From: an uncultured Opitutia bacterium
Lineage (GTDB): Bacteria; Verrucomicrobiota; Verrucomicrobiia; Opitutales; Opitutaceae
Direction of reading: 5' to 3'
DNA: 36,170 nucleotides
Assembly (NCBI GenBank): GCA_903925425.1
Contig: CAIYFD010000027.1
Span: forward strand, 1-36,170
Positions 1 through 8,312 of the stretch are shown one piece after another. The position numbers and the translations under genes are program-made. A model generated the notes under the pieces. The model was given only the letters and a program-made list of their open reading frames with translations, was not told the DNA's origin and made no database searches. Every line of letters starts with the position of its first letter. Positions within the stretch are counted from its first letter, which is position 1.

Positions 1-258
1 CCATTCGGCACCGTGCGACCGAGCCGCACCGAGGGTGTGGATAAGATCACGTTCGGCGCTGACATCGGCGGGGAGGAAATGGATCGCGCAGCCCTCGGTC
101 TGCAGGCGGCGCGCGACCTTCTCCGGCAGCGGGGCGCAGACAAAAGCCACCGCGCCACCCTGATCCTGCCAGGCCTGCGCGAGCGCAAGGGAGCGCATGA
201 CGTGCCCCACCCCGATGGCGGTGCTGGCGTCGGCGCGCAGGAGAAGGAAGGGCGGCAT
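1..258 (-). CDS. pseG: PseG, UDP-2,4-diacetamido-2,4,6-trideoxy-altropyranose hydrolase (N-terminal part)
   Basis: Only the first 86 codons are in the window; the gene runs off the left edge. The reading begins with ATG at 258 and shows the family's N-terminal signature RADAST-IGVGHVMRSLALA at about residues 9-26, which is the GT-B-like nucleotide-sugar binding start of PseG. The family removes UDP from the 2,4-diacetamido sugar in the CMP-pseudaminic acid pathway. It starts 16 bp after the stop of the methyltransferase gene in the same orientation, so it is the fifth visible gene of the pse operon. Assignment rests on this motif and on context; the C-terminal half cannot be checked. Confidence 0.85.
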   Translation of the reverse strand, partial: MPPFLLLRADASTAIGVGHVMRSLALAQAWQDQGGAVAFVCAPLPEKVARRLQTEGCAIHFLPADVSAERDLIHTLGAARSHGAEW

Positions 259-274
259 GGCGGAATAGGTGTGT

Positions 275-919
275 TCAGGCCCGGCGCTCGAAAAGAAACC
301 ACGTCAGGTCGTCCTGCTGCTCTCGCGGGTCGCGGTGGTAGCTGAAGCCGTAGTCGGCCAGCGCAAATTCGGGACAGACGTCCATGAACCCGCCGCCAAA
401 ATCGCGGCGGAAGAGCCTGCCCTCGTGCCCGTGATAAAGCACTTCCTCCGGCCGGCGGTTATAGTACTCCGCAATCAGCACGTGCCGGGCGGAGCAATCC
501 GCCAGCTTGCGGTACACCGCGGGCAGCATGTCCGGGCTGAGGTGAATCATCACCCCCTTGATGAGCACGAGGTCGAACGTCCGGCCCGGGGTGAAGTTCA
601 GGATCGAGCCGTGAACCACCTCGTCGCCGACGCCGTCATGGCGCAGGCGGTCGACCGCCCGGGCGTTGATCTCGACGCAGGTCTGGCGGGCCTGCGGATA
701 AAGCAGCTTCAGGGCGCGGAGGTTGAGACCGATGTTGGCGCCAAGCTCGCAGATCGAGCCGGGGGCCGGGCGGACACTCCCCAGCGCCCGCGTGAAGAAA
801 TGGAGGTTGCCGGCGAGGGCGGCCGGGTCGGCCTCGTTGCGACCGATGTAGTCGTTGCCGAAATCACCGGCCCAGAAGGCCTCCTGCGGGGTGCGGAATG
901 CATCGATCGCGGGGTTCAT
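275..919 (-). CDS. Pseudaminic acid biosynthesis-associated SAM methyltransferase
   Basis: A protein of 214 residues with a class I SAM-dependent methyltransferase core: CELGANIGLNL (about 58-68) is motif I, the acidic strand end CVEIN follows, and LVLIKGVMIHLSPD is a motif IV-like segment. The N-terminus (TPQEAFWAGDFGNDYIGRN) is the pattern I associate with the family named pseudaminic acid biosynthesis-associated methylase. The ATG at 919 overlaps the TGA of pseF as ATGA, indicating translational coupling. The substrate is not known; methylation of a pseudaminic acid intermediate or derivative is inferred from context. Confidence 0.8.
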   Translation of the reverse strand: MNPAIDAFRTPQEAFWAGDFGNDYIGRNEADPAALAGNLHFFTRALGSVRPAPGSICELGANIGLNLRALKLLYPQARQTCVEINARAVDRLRHDGVGDEVVHGSILNFTPGRTFDLVLIKGVMIHLSPDMLPAVYRKLADCSARHVLIAEYYNRRPEEVLYHGHEGRLFRRDFGGGFMDVCPEFALADYGFSYHRDPREQQDDLTWFLFERRA

Positions 920-1614
920 GCGGGAAGCGCGGCGAAAAAGTCATGCTTTAACTCGGCAAGGGCCCAGTCCTCCTCGCGGTCAATGTCCTGCGCCTCCATG
1001 GCGGAGACCTCGAGTCCGGCGCAATTCGGACCCATCAGCTCCTTGGTCGCGAGAAAACGGTCGACGCGCATCCAGTACCACTGGCCGGCATCATGATAGG
1101 CCGGCTCCAGATCCTGGCTGCGGGAATCGTAGTGCTCGGGATGCAGCATCGGGACGCGCCCCTCCCGGAGCAAGAGCGCCCGTTGGATCGGAGAGGGAAA
1201 CCGCACGAGCGGCAGCACGGCGGTGAGTTGTGCATCCATCTCCAGCTTTTCCCTTCCCCGCCTCAGTTGGTCGGCGGTCACCAAGGCCGCGGTGGGATAA
1301 AGGCCGCAGGCTAGGGAAAAACTCCGCCCGAGTTCCCGATAACGCAGAATCACCTCGTGAAAGACCTCCTCGCTGCCGGCAAAATCCCCCGCGTTCCTTT
1401 CCGAGCGCAGGAATGGCACGGTGGCACCGCATTCCCGGGCCACGGCGGCGATGGCCGCGTCGTCCGTCGAGACCATCACCTCCGCAAAGCAACCGGACTT
1501 CAGCGCGGCCTCGATCGGATGGGCGATGATCGGTCGGCCGCGGAACAGCCGGATGTTTTTTCCCGGGATCCGTTTGCTGCCGCCCCGGGCGGGAATGATG
1601 CAGAGGGCGCTCAT
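916..1614 (-). CDS. pseF: Pseudaminic acid cytidylyltransferase PseF
   Basis: Activates pseudaminic acid with CTP to CMP-pseudaminate. The protein (232 residues) opens with CIIPARGGSKRIPGKNI, the nucleotide-binding P-loop-like signature of CMP-sialic acid synthetase relatives. VMVSTDDAAIA follows at about 44-54, and an ending region contains DIDREEDW, all typical of this family. The open frame extends upstream to 1950, but that part lies inside pseC in another frame and is not protein-like. The ATG at 1614 restores the normal family length and overlaps the pseC TGA as ATGA. PseF rather than NeuA is preferred because of its pseB, pseC and pseG neighbours. Confidence 0.9.
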   Translation of the reverse strand: MSALCIIPARGGSKRIPGKNIRLFRGRPIIAHPIEAALKSGCFAEVMVSTDDAAIAAVARECGATVPFLRSERNAGDFAGSEEVFHEVILRYRELGRSFSLACGLYPTAALVTADQLRRGREKLEMDAQLTAVLPLVRFPSPIQRALLLREGRVPMLHPEHYDSRSQDLEPAYHDAGQWYWMRVDRFLATKELMGPNCAGLEVSAMEAQDIDREEDWALAELKHDFFAALPA

Positions 1615-2819
1615 GCCACGCAGGCCTGGGCGGTGGCCTTGACACATGTGATCACGTGCCCGACGTCGCCATCCGTCATGGCCGGATGGAGGGGCAGACT
1701 GAGCGCGCGCTGGTAAAAGGACTCGGCCGCCGGACATTTGCCCGGACCGTAGCCGAAGGTCCTCCGGTACCACGGCTGGAGGTGCACCGGCACGTAAAGC
1801 ACCTGCGTGCCCACGCCGGCCGCGCGCAGTTCGGCCATGACCTCGGTGCGGGTGCGGCCCAACGCGGCAAAATCCAGCTGCACCGTATAGAGGTGCCAGG
1901 AAATGGTCGCGGCGTCGCGCTCGTCGCGCAGCCGAGGCGTCACGAGCCAATCGCAGCCGGCGAACGCCGCGTTATAGGCGGCGACAATCTGGCGGCGGCG
2001 GGCGAGAAAGCCATCGAGCCGGCCCAGCTGCGACAGGCCCAGCGCGCACTGCAGGTCCGTCAGCCGGTAGTTCCAGCCCAGATCCTGCATCTCGTAAAAC
2101 CACGGGCCCTTTTCGCCCAACACCTCATCATCATCCGGGGTCACAAAACCGGCCGGATCGCGCACGATCCCGTGCGAACGCAGGAGGCGCGCCCGCGCCG
2201 CCCAGGCGGCGCGGTCCGTCACGAGCATCCCGCCTTCACCGGTCGTCATGGTCTTGACGGGGTGAAAACTGAAGACGGTGAGATCCGCCCACGGATGTCC
2301 GCCGATCGGAACGGCCGTCGAACCCGGCGGGCCCGCATGAAACGACCCACCCACCGCATGACAGGCATCCTCGATCACCACCGCGCCGCGTTCATGGGCG
2401 ATCCGGGCGATCTCCGGCATGTCGCAGGCCTGGCCGGCATAATCGACCGCCACGACGGCGCGGGTGTCGGGCTGCCAGTCCTGTTCGAGCGCAACCGGAT
2501 CGAGCGTGCCGCTGCGAGGATCGATGTCAGAGAAATCGGGTTTCGCGCCCACATAGGCCGCGCAGTTGGCCGAGGCGAGAAACGTGAGGGGCGACGTCAC
2601 CACGCGGTCACCCCGACCCACGCCGGCCACTCGCAGCGCAAGATGCAGCGCCGCCGTGGCGCTGCTCACGGCCACGGCATGCCTCGCTCCGACTCGCGCC
2701 GCGAAGCGCCGTTCGAAATCCTCGACGACGGGGCCCTGCGTCAGGAAATCCCCGCGCAGTACCGCGACGACCGCGGCAATGTCGTCCTCATTGATGGACT
2801 GTCGGCCGTAGGGCAGCAT
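1611..2819 (-). CDS. pseC: UDP-4-amino-4,6-dideoxy-N-acetyl-altrosamine transaminase PseC
   Basis: A PLP-dependent DegT/DnrJ/EryC1 aminotransferase of 402 residues, the second step of pseudaminic acid synthesis. It shows LPYGRQSINEDDIAAV at the N-terminus, GDFLTQGP, the PLP-phosphate region SSATAALHLAL, VIEDACHAVGG, and the Schiff-base lysine in FSFHPVKTMTTGEGG. A longer frame begins at 2906, but ATG 2819 gives the family's usual N-terminus. With that start the gene overlaps the end of pseB by 32 bp. It is coupled downstream to pseF through ATGA. Confidence 0.92.
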   Translation of the reverse strand: MLPYGRQSINEDDIAAVVAVLRGDFLTQGPVVEDFERRFAARVGARHAVAVSSATAALHLALRVAGVGRGDRVVTSPLTFLASANCAAYVGAKPDFSDIDPRSGTLDPVALEQDWQPDTRAVVAVDYAGQACDMPEIARIAHERGAVVIEDACHAVGGSFHAGPPGSTAVPIGGHPWADLTVFSFHPVKTMTTGEGGMLVTDRAAWAARARLLRSHGIVRDPAGFVTPDDDEVLGEKGPWFYEMQDLGWNYRLTDLQCALGLSQLGRLDGFLARRRQIVAAYNAAFAGCDWLVTPRLRDERDAATISWHLYTVQLDFAALGRTRTEVMAELRAAGVGTQVLYVPVHLQPWYRRTFGYGPGKCPAAESFYQRALSLPLHPAMTDGDVGHVITCVKATAQACVA

Positions 2820-3930
2820 GACGGGGTTGTGGGGAAGGAGCGTGGCGGCGGGTTCTGGCCGCGGGGCGCGGCGGGCGACTGTCGCGGGCGAGACCGACGG
2901 GGACATCGACCGGGCCGGCGACCTGTGTGCCGATCAAGGCGCGCAACTCGTCCACCGAGAGAAAACGCTCGTTGGTGCCGCTGTTGTAGCAGAAGCCCGG
3001 CGCGACGGGCTTCGCAGCCGTTTGATCGCAATAGGCCGGGAGGGTGTAGGCCGCGCCGCTCGGCAGGATCGCGTAGTATTTGCCGAGATCGACGGTGTTG
3101 GAGCTGTCGCTCGCGGTGATCATTTCCTCATGGATCTTCTCCCCGGGGCGCACGCCGACGACCGGATGGGCGCACTCGGGCCCGATCGCCTGCGCGAGAT
3201 CGGCGATGCGGTACGAGGGAATCTTCGGGACCAGAATCTCGCCGCCCCACGCGTGCTCCAGGCTCCACAGCACCATCTCAACCCCTTCCGGCAGGCTGAT
3301 GTTGAAGCGGGTCATGGTCGGATCGGTGATCGGCAGCACCCCGGTCTTCCGCCTCTCAAGGAAAAAAGGGATCACCGAGCCGCGGCTACCCATGACGTTG
3401 CCGTAGCGGACCACGCTGAAGCGCACGTCGCGGGAGCCCTTGATGTTGTTCGCGGCCACGAAGAGCTTGTCGGAGCAGAGCTTGGTGGCGCCGTACAGGT
3501 TGGTGGGCGCGGCGGCCTTGTCGGTCGAGAGCGCGACCACGCGCTGCACGCCGCGGTCGAGGCAGGCCTCGATGAGGTTCTGCGCGCCGAGGACATTCGT
3601 CTTGATGCACTCAAAGGGATTGTATTCGGCGGTCGGCACTTGCTTGAGCGCCGCGGCATGAACCACGACGTCGATGCCCTCGAGGGCGCGGCGCAGCCGG
3701 GCCTCGTCGCGAATGTCGCCGATGAAGTAGCGGATGGCCTTGTACTCCTGACCACCGAACTGCTGCGCCATTTCAAACTGCTTCAACTCGTCGCGGGAAA
3801 AAACCACCAGGCGCTTGATCCGAGGATAGCGGGCCAGCACGGTCTTGACGAACTCCTTGCCGAAGGAGCCCGTGCCACCGGTGACCAGGATGCGGGCATT
3901 TTCCAAGGAATGGAGAGAAAGCGGGGGCAT
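2788..3930 (-). CDS. pseB: UDP-N-acetylglucosamine 4,6-dehydratase (inverting) PseB
   Basis: An extended short-chain dehydrogenase that starts pseudaminic acid synthesis from UDP-GlcNAc. The NAD(P)-binding motif VTGGTGSFGKEF is at about residues 15-26, followed by FSRDELKQFEM. HAAALKQVPTAEYNPFE and the catalytic-lysine segment GATKLCSDKLF follow, all characteristic of the FlaA1/PseB group. ATG 3930 is chosen because the open frame upstream to 4218 is low-complexity and unlike the family. After the normal domain end (FLSVDELRALIG) there is an extra Pro/Arg-rich tail of roughly 40 residues, the last part of which overlaps pseC. It is the first gene of the pse run. Confidence 0.92.
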   Translation of the reverse strand: MPPLSLHSLENARILVTGGTGSFGKEFVKTVLARYPRIKRLVVFSRDELKQFEMAQQFGGQEYKAIRYFIGDIRDEARLRRALEGIDVVVHAAALKQVPTAEYNPFECIKTNVLGAQNLIEACLDRGVQRVVALSTDKAAAPTNLYGATKLCSDKLFVAANNIKGSRDVRFSVVRYGNVMGSRGSVIPFFLERRKTGVLPITDPTMTRFNISLPEGVEMVLWSLEHAWGGEILVPKIPSYRIADLAQAIGPECAHPVVGVRPGEKIHEEMITASDSSNTVDLGKYYAILPSGAAYTLPAYCDQTAAKPVAPGFCYNSGTNERFLSVDELRALIGTQVAGPVDVPVGLARDSRPPRPAARTRRHAPSPQPRHAALRPTVHQ

Positions 3931-4242
3931 GGTCCCCCGGTTTAGCAAAGCCGGTGCCGTGGCCGAAGAGCCCGGGGCAAGTCGTTCCTCCTGAACGCGA
4001 AGAAAGTTTTTCGTGCGAGCCCTGTCGCCGGGATGAAATCCAACCGCGCAGCACCGGAAAAAATTTCCGGGCCGGCTGAATTCGCCATGCCGGCAGAAAA
4101 TCATCCGCACGGCTGATTGAGAAACAGGGTCGGAACCAAACTTACGTTCTGCGCGGCATGGGTCGCCGAATGCCCTGATGCATTCGGGGTCCTTCTCCCC
4201 ATGAGCGAAGATTCGCATTCCCCCGCTTCCGAAGATTCCCCC
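3931..4242. other. Intergenic region upstream of pseB
   Basis: A gap of 312 bp between the end of the glycosyltransferase gene and the start of pseB, both on the minus strand. It is richer in A and T than its flanks. It contains a small perfect hairpin at 4054-4070 (CCGGAAA, three A, TTTCCGG) that could act as a terminator for the upstream gene or sit in the pseB leader. The frame that runs through it in continuity with pseB is not protein-like. No promoter hexamers are convincing. Confidence 0.4.
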
Positions 4243-6129
4243 TTACGCCACCGCCAGCTCTCGTTTGGCACAGACTGAAGCCCAGCAGTTGCGCAGGGCG
4301 GCGCCAAAACGGGCGGCCTGGCCGGCGTGGTCGAGCAGCGGACTGGCTTGCAGCTCGCAACGCAGGCCGGCACGGGTCGCCGCGAGGCGGACCGGGTCGG
4401 ACGCCAGCTGCACCGCGATGGCGGTGTAGCCAGCCGCATCCTCCGCGATCCACTCCGCATGGCCTGCCGCCGTCAGCAAGCTCGCGCCTACCCGCGCCGC
4501 GTGCCGGTCACCGCGCAGCGTCACGACCGGCACGCCCATCCAGAGCGCCTCGCAGGTCGTGGTCGTGCCGTGATAGGGGAAAGTGTCGAGTGCGATATCC
4601 ACCCGGCCGTACAGTCCAAGGTGATCCTCCGTGCGCGTGGTGCGCTCCGCAAATTCCAGGCGCTCCGGTGCGATCCCGGCGGTCGCGAATCGCGCCAGAT
4701 AACCCCCGCGCACCACGGGGTCACCCAGCCCGCGGCCCTTCAGGAGCAGGCGCGAATCAGGCACGCGGTGCAGCACGCCCGCCCAGAGCCGCAGCGTGGT
4801 GTCAGATATTTTCCCGAGGTTATTGAAGCAGCCGAACGTGATCCGGCCACCGGCCGCGCCCGGGAGCGGCGCCACCCCGGGCGACTGCTCCGGCGGTGAA
4901 TAGCACCAGGCCGTTGGCGCAAAACGGACGAGTTGCTCGGTCGCGAGTGCATCCGACCCGCCCGGCGGATCGGCGATATCGTCGGTGAACCGCCAGCCGA
5001 TCGCCGGCAGGCCGGTCGTGTTGGGATAACCGAGATAGCTCACCTGCACCGGCGCCGGCTGGCCGGCGAAGAGCGGCAGGCGGTTGGTCATCCCGGTGTG
5101 CCCCGCAAGATCGATCAGGATGTCGGGCGCGTCAGCGCGGATCGCCGCCTCGACCGCCGGGGTCGGCTGGCCGACGAAGTTTCGCCAAACCGCGGCGAGC
5201 GACCGCAAGCGCCGGCTCACCTCATCCTCCCGGAAATGGTCATGGTAGAGGTACAACTCGAACCGGGCGGGATCGAGGTGCCGCAGCAAGGGCTCGATGA
5301 AATAAGCGCAGGAATGGGTGCGCAGGTCGGGCGAAAGCACCGCCACGCGCAGCCGGCGCGCCGGATCGGGATCGCGCACCGGCGCCGGCGCGGTGGGTGC
5401 CGCGAGCCGGCTGCCGTAAGCCACGTGCTCGCGGAAAAGCTCGGCGGGGGAAAGCTGGTCGAGGTAGTTCAAGGCGAAGAGCCGGTAACTCTGCGCCTCG
5501 TGGTGGCCGGGAGCGTGCCGCAAAAAAACATCGTAGGCCGCCACGGCCTCCGTGAGACGGTGCGACTGATGCAGGGCCTGGGCCCGGCCGAAATGGGCTT
5601 TGGGGTAGAGGGGATCGGCGGCAAGGGCGCGATCGTGGCACGCGAGGGCGTCGCTGATCCGGCCGGCAAGGCTGAGCGTCAGGCCGAAGCTGAACCAGCT
5701 CGGCGCACTCTTCGGGTTAAGGGCAACCGCGCGTTCGTGACTGCGGATGGCTTCGGGAAACCGATCGGCCACTTTGTGCCAATAGGCGAGATTGTCCCAA
5801 CCCTCCACAAACTTCGGATTGAGCTGCACCGCCGCGAGAAAATGGGGCTCCGCCTGCGCGGTCTGGCCGGCGCCCATGAGGGCGAGGCCGAGGCGCATCG
5901 CGCACACCGCCGAACGGGGATCGATCCGGCGGGCCTTGCCCAGCAAGGCACATGCCTCGGCGTTGCGGCCCTGCTGGAAGGCAACCAACCCGGCGAGATG
6001 CAACGCGTCGAAATTGCGCGGCGCGGCGGCACGGACGCGGCGGTAGAGCGCATCCGCCGGCTCAAGCCTGCCCGCCTGATGGTGGGCCACGGCCTGCTGG
6101 AGCAGTTGCTGGAGTTGCTGGGGGAACAT
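4243..6129 (-). CDS. TPR-containing O-GlcNAc transferase-like (SPINDLY/GT41) glycosyltransferase
   Basis: A protein of 628 residues. About residues 1-250 are TPR-like helical repeats (LNPKSAPSWFSFGLTLSLAG and neighbours). The C-terminal half is a GT41-type catalytic region. It contains LSPDLRTHSCAYFIEPLL, DLAGHTGMTNRLPLFAGQPAPVQ with LGYPNTTG, CFNNLGKISDTTLRLWAGVL, LLLKGRGL, and DIALDTFPYHGTTTTCEALW followed by GVPVVTL. The lysine of LLLKG matches the UDP-phosphate lysine of OGT. Such proteins transfer a sugar to Ser/Thr of proteins. ATG 6129 is preferred to ATG 6219 because the extra 30 residues are Arg/Pro-rich and not TPR-like. It precedes the pse operon on the same strand, suggesting it glycosylates a surface or motility protein. 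Donor and acceptor are unknown. Confidence 0.85.
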   Translation of the reverse strand: MFPQQLQQLLQQAVAHHQAGRLEPADALYRRVRAAAPRNFDALHLAGLVAFQQGRNAEACALLGKARRIDPRSAVCAMRLGLALMGAGQTAQAEPHFLAAVQLNPKFVEGWDNLAYWHKVADRFPEAIRSHERAVALNPKSAPSWFSFGLTLSLAGRISDALACHDRALAADPLYPKAHFGRAQALHQSHRLTEAVAAYDVFLRHAPGHHEAQSYRLFALNYLDQLSPAELFREHVAYGSRLAAPTAPAPVRDPDPARRLRVAVLSPDLRTHSCAYFIEPLLRHLDPARFELYLYHDHFREDEVSRRLRSLAAVWRNFVGQPTPAVEAAIRADAPDILIDLAGHTGMTNRLPLFAGQPAPVQVSYLGYPNTTGLPAIGWRFTDDIADPPGGSDALATEQLVRFAPTAWCYSPPEQSPGVAPLPGAAGGRITFGCFNNLGKISDTTLRLWAGVLHRVPDSRLLLKGRGLGDPVVRGGYLARFATAGIAPERLEFAERTTRTEDHLGLYGRVDIALDTFPYHGTTTTCEALWMGVPVVTLRGDRHAARVGASLLTAAGHAEWIAEDAAGYTAIAVQLASDPVRLAATRAGLRCELQASPLLDHAGQAARFGAALRNCWASVCAKRELAVA

Positions 6130-6360
6130 GCGACCGGTCGACGGTGCGAAACGACGAGCCGCCCTAGGCCGTGGGCTCCGGGGAGGAATGTCGGATTCGC
6201 ACCCCCTGCTTCGGCACAACCAAGATGGACTTGATCCGAATCCCTTGCCGCACCGGTTCCATCCGGAGTTTTTATCCGAGAGATGAGACTCTGGATGGAG
6301 CCGGCGCGGAATGACCTCAAGTCGTCGCCGCTGCGGCCGATTGCCCGGGCGTTGTACCTT

Positions 6361-7290
6361 ATGCCGACCATCGAGCCACCACCCTCCCCGACTGCCCGCG
6401 CCCCGCTCACCGAGGTCGAGATCCGTCGCCGGATCGATGCCTGCCCCAAGCTCGGCTCACTGCAATGCAACAACCGGGCGCTAAGCGACCTCGTAAAATC
6501 CGAGGGCAGCCTGACGTCGCAAATCGCCGAGATCATCCGGCGCGACCCGTCCCTCTCCGCCCGCCTCCTGCGGATGGTGAACTCGGTTTACTTCGGGCTC
6601 TCGGCGCGCGTGAACAACATCGAGGAGGCGGTGTTTTTTCTCGGCCTCCGCCAGATCCGCGAGCTCTCCCTCGCCACGCCGGTGATCGAGGAGTTCGAGA
6701 AACTCCAGGGCGACATCGCCGAGCCGCTGCCGTGGAAGGATCTCTGGGCGCACAGCCTCGCGACCGCGATCCTGACCCGCGAGATCCTGCAGGCGGCCCC
6801 GATCGCGGTGGACGACGAGACCGACTACCTCGTCGGTCTGCTCCACAATGTCGGCAAGATCGTGATGTCGGTCTCCTTCCCCGCCGAACAGCAGGAGATC
6901 GTCCACACGACCGCCGCCACTCCGGCGGAGATCTGCGCGCTCGAGCGCCGGATCATCGGCTGGGACCATGCCGAAATCGGCGCCCACTATCTGGCGAAGC
7001 ACAATCTCTCCGAGGAGATCACGCTCGCCGTGCGTTACCACTGCGCCCCCGACCAGGCCCCGCGGTGCCGGCCCTTTGCGGCGGCGGTCCAGGTGGCCGA
7101 CCACCTCGTGCGTTATGTCGGCATCTCCGGCGGCTTCGAACGGATCCAGCCGATCGAGAAGGACAGCTGGCTGCAGCTTGACGGCTGGCGCATCCTCTAC
7201 GGGACCGACAGCGCCGAGACGAAGCTTGCCCGCGCCTCGATCGAGAGCGCGCTGCAGCGCCTGCCCACCCTGCTCCGCCAGCTGCAGTAA
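6361..7290 (+). CDS. HDOD domain protein
   Basis: A soluble protein of about 309 residues dominated by an HDOD domain, the catalytically inactive HD-like domain found in bacterial signalling proteins. Visible features are PKLGSLQCNNRALSDLV, IAEIIRRDPSLSARLLRMVNS, FFLGLRQIREL and LLHNVGKIVM, where a metal-binding HD pair would be HD but here reads HN. A later IIGWDHAEIGAHYLAKHNL segment is also typical. ATG 6361 starts just before the domain; an in-frame start at 6283 adds an unlikely leader. It is divergent from the glycosyltransferase gene and ends 3 bp from the sigma factor's stop. Its partner pathway cannot be read from the sequence. Confidence 0.85.
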   Translation: MPTIEPPPSPTARAPLTEVEIRRRIDACPKLGSLQCNNRALSDLVKSEGSLTSQIAEIIRRDPSLSARLLRMVNSVYFGLSARVNNIEEAVFFLGLRQIRELSLATPVIEEFEKLQGDIAEPLPWKDLWAHSLATAILTREILQAAPIAVDDETDYLVGLLHNVGKIVMSVSFPAEQQEIVHTTAATPAEICALERRIIGWDHAEIGAHYLAKHNLSEEITLAVRYHCAPDQAPRCRPFAAAVQVADHLVRYVGISGGFERIQPIEKDSWLQLDGWRILYGTDSAETKLARASIESALQRLPTLLRQLQ

Positions 7291-7293
7291 GGC

Positions 7294-7995
7294 TCACGGG
7301 CCCGAGCGCACGGCGGAGCCGGGCGCCGGGCGGGCGGAGAGAAAAAAGGCCGCGCCGTTCTCGGACTCCGCGAACTCGGGGTAGGCCTCGGCGATCAGGT
7401 CGCGCAGATTCTCGCGGGCCCGGGCGATCCGGCTTTTCACGGTGCCGACGTTGATCCCGAGCTCGGCGGAGATTTCGTCGTACGCCAGCCCGCGAAGATT
7501 GCGCAGGGCGAGGATCTCGCGCTGCGGCGCATCGAGCCGGGCCATGGCCCGGCTGATGTGCTCGGCGAACTCTTCGCGCACGGCCAGCCGCGCGGGATCG
7601 GGCTCCTCGGTCGCAATGACATCGGAGAGCGAGCCGCCGTCGTCGCCGCCGATCGCGTGCTCGAGCGAAATCGAATCCTGCCGGCGGCGCCGAAAAAAGT
7701 ACCAGTAACGGTTGCGGGCGAGGTTGACCGTGATGCGGTGCATCCACGTGGCGAGCGACGAGTCGCCGCGGAAGCGGGCCAGCCCGCGGTACGCGCGCAT
7801 CAGGGCATCCTGGGTGATCTCCTCGGCGTCGGCGTGATTGCGGAGCAGTCCGATCGCGATCGAGAAGATCCGGTCGCGGTAGCGAATGACAATTTCGTCA
7901 AAAGCGGATTCGTCGCCGGAATTGAAACGCTGGACGAGCACGGCGTCGAAGGCGGATTCGGACATCGCGGGAGCTGCGGAAACAGAAGAAGACAT
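7294..7995 (-). CDS. ECF-type RNA polymerase sigma-70 factor
   Basis: A protein of 233 residues with sigma-70 regions 2 and 4. Region 2 is visible as FDEIVIRYRDRIFSIAIGLL, then HADAEEITQDALMRAYRGL and SSLATWMHRITVNLARNRYW. Region 4 is ALRNLRGLAYDEISAELGI followed by VGTVKSRIARARENLRDLI, the helix-turn-helix that reads the -35 element. The two-region architecture fits the ECF (RpoE/SigW-like) group. No anti-sigma gene follows, since the next gene converges with it. It is divergent from the pseudopilin cluster across a 317-bp gap, which raises but does not show a regulatory link. Confidence 0.92.
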   Translation of the reverse strand: MSSSVSAAPAMSESAFDAVLVQRFNSGDESAFDEIVIRYRDRIFSIAIGLLRNHADAEEITQDALMRAYRGLARFRGDSSLATWMHRITVNLARNRYWYFFRRRRQDSISLEHAIGGDDGGSLSDVIATEEPDPARLAVREEFAEHISRAMARLDAPQREILALRNLRGLAYDEISAELGINVGTVKSRIARARENLRDLIAEAYPEFAESENGAAFFLSARPAPGSAVRSGP

Positions 7996-8312
7996 GGGCG
8001 GGTGGGGTGGTGGATTGCGACTCTGCGCTCCCTGTTACCCCGATTCGTGCCAGCTCAATTTCTCGGAGTGTTAGCCGCTGGGGCCAAACTGTTTACATCT
8101 TCCCGCACCCAAGGAAGGCCGTGCGAGCGACACCCCAATCATGCAAAGCACAGGATTTCGCCGCCGCATTCTTGCAGGCTGCACGACCAAACCAATGCCG
8201 CTTCCCGATGCCCGCCCAACACCATGCCCCGAGTCGTAGAGATGCCCATGCGCACCCAGCCTCGGGGCGTTGACGCAAACCAACAACTACAACATCCCTT
8301 TAGCCCGTCATC
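7996..8312. other. Intergenic region between sigma factor and pseudopilin cluster
   Basis: A divergent gap of 317 bp, less GC-rich than the flanking genes, which should hold the promoters of both transcription units. No convincing gene, hairpin or -35/-10 pair is seen. Short frames in it have no recognisable protein features. The TAG at 8301-8303 is in frame with the downstream pseudopilin and limits where that gene can start. Confidence 0.4.

Noticed and set aside
4054-4070. CCGGAAA hairpin as an intrinsic terminator of the glycosyltransferase gene
   Set aside because: It lies about 175 bp beyond the stop codon and no T-run follows, so it is only noted in the gap description.
3931-4218. N-terminal extension of PseB from ATG 4218
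   Set aside because: The translation is not protein-like and lacks any match to the SDR start, which begins properly at ATG 3930.
8270-8293. TTGACG / TACAAC as a promoter for the pseudopilin operon
   Set aside because: The spacer is only 12 bp, too short for a sigma-70 promoter.
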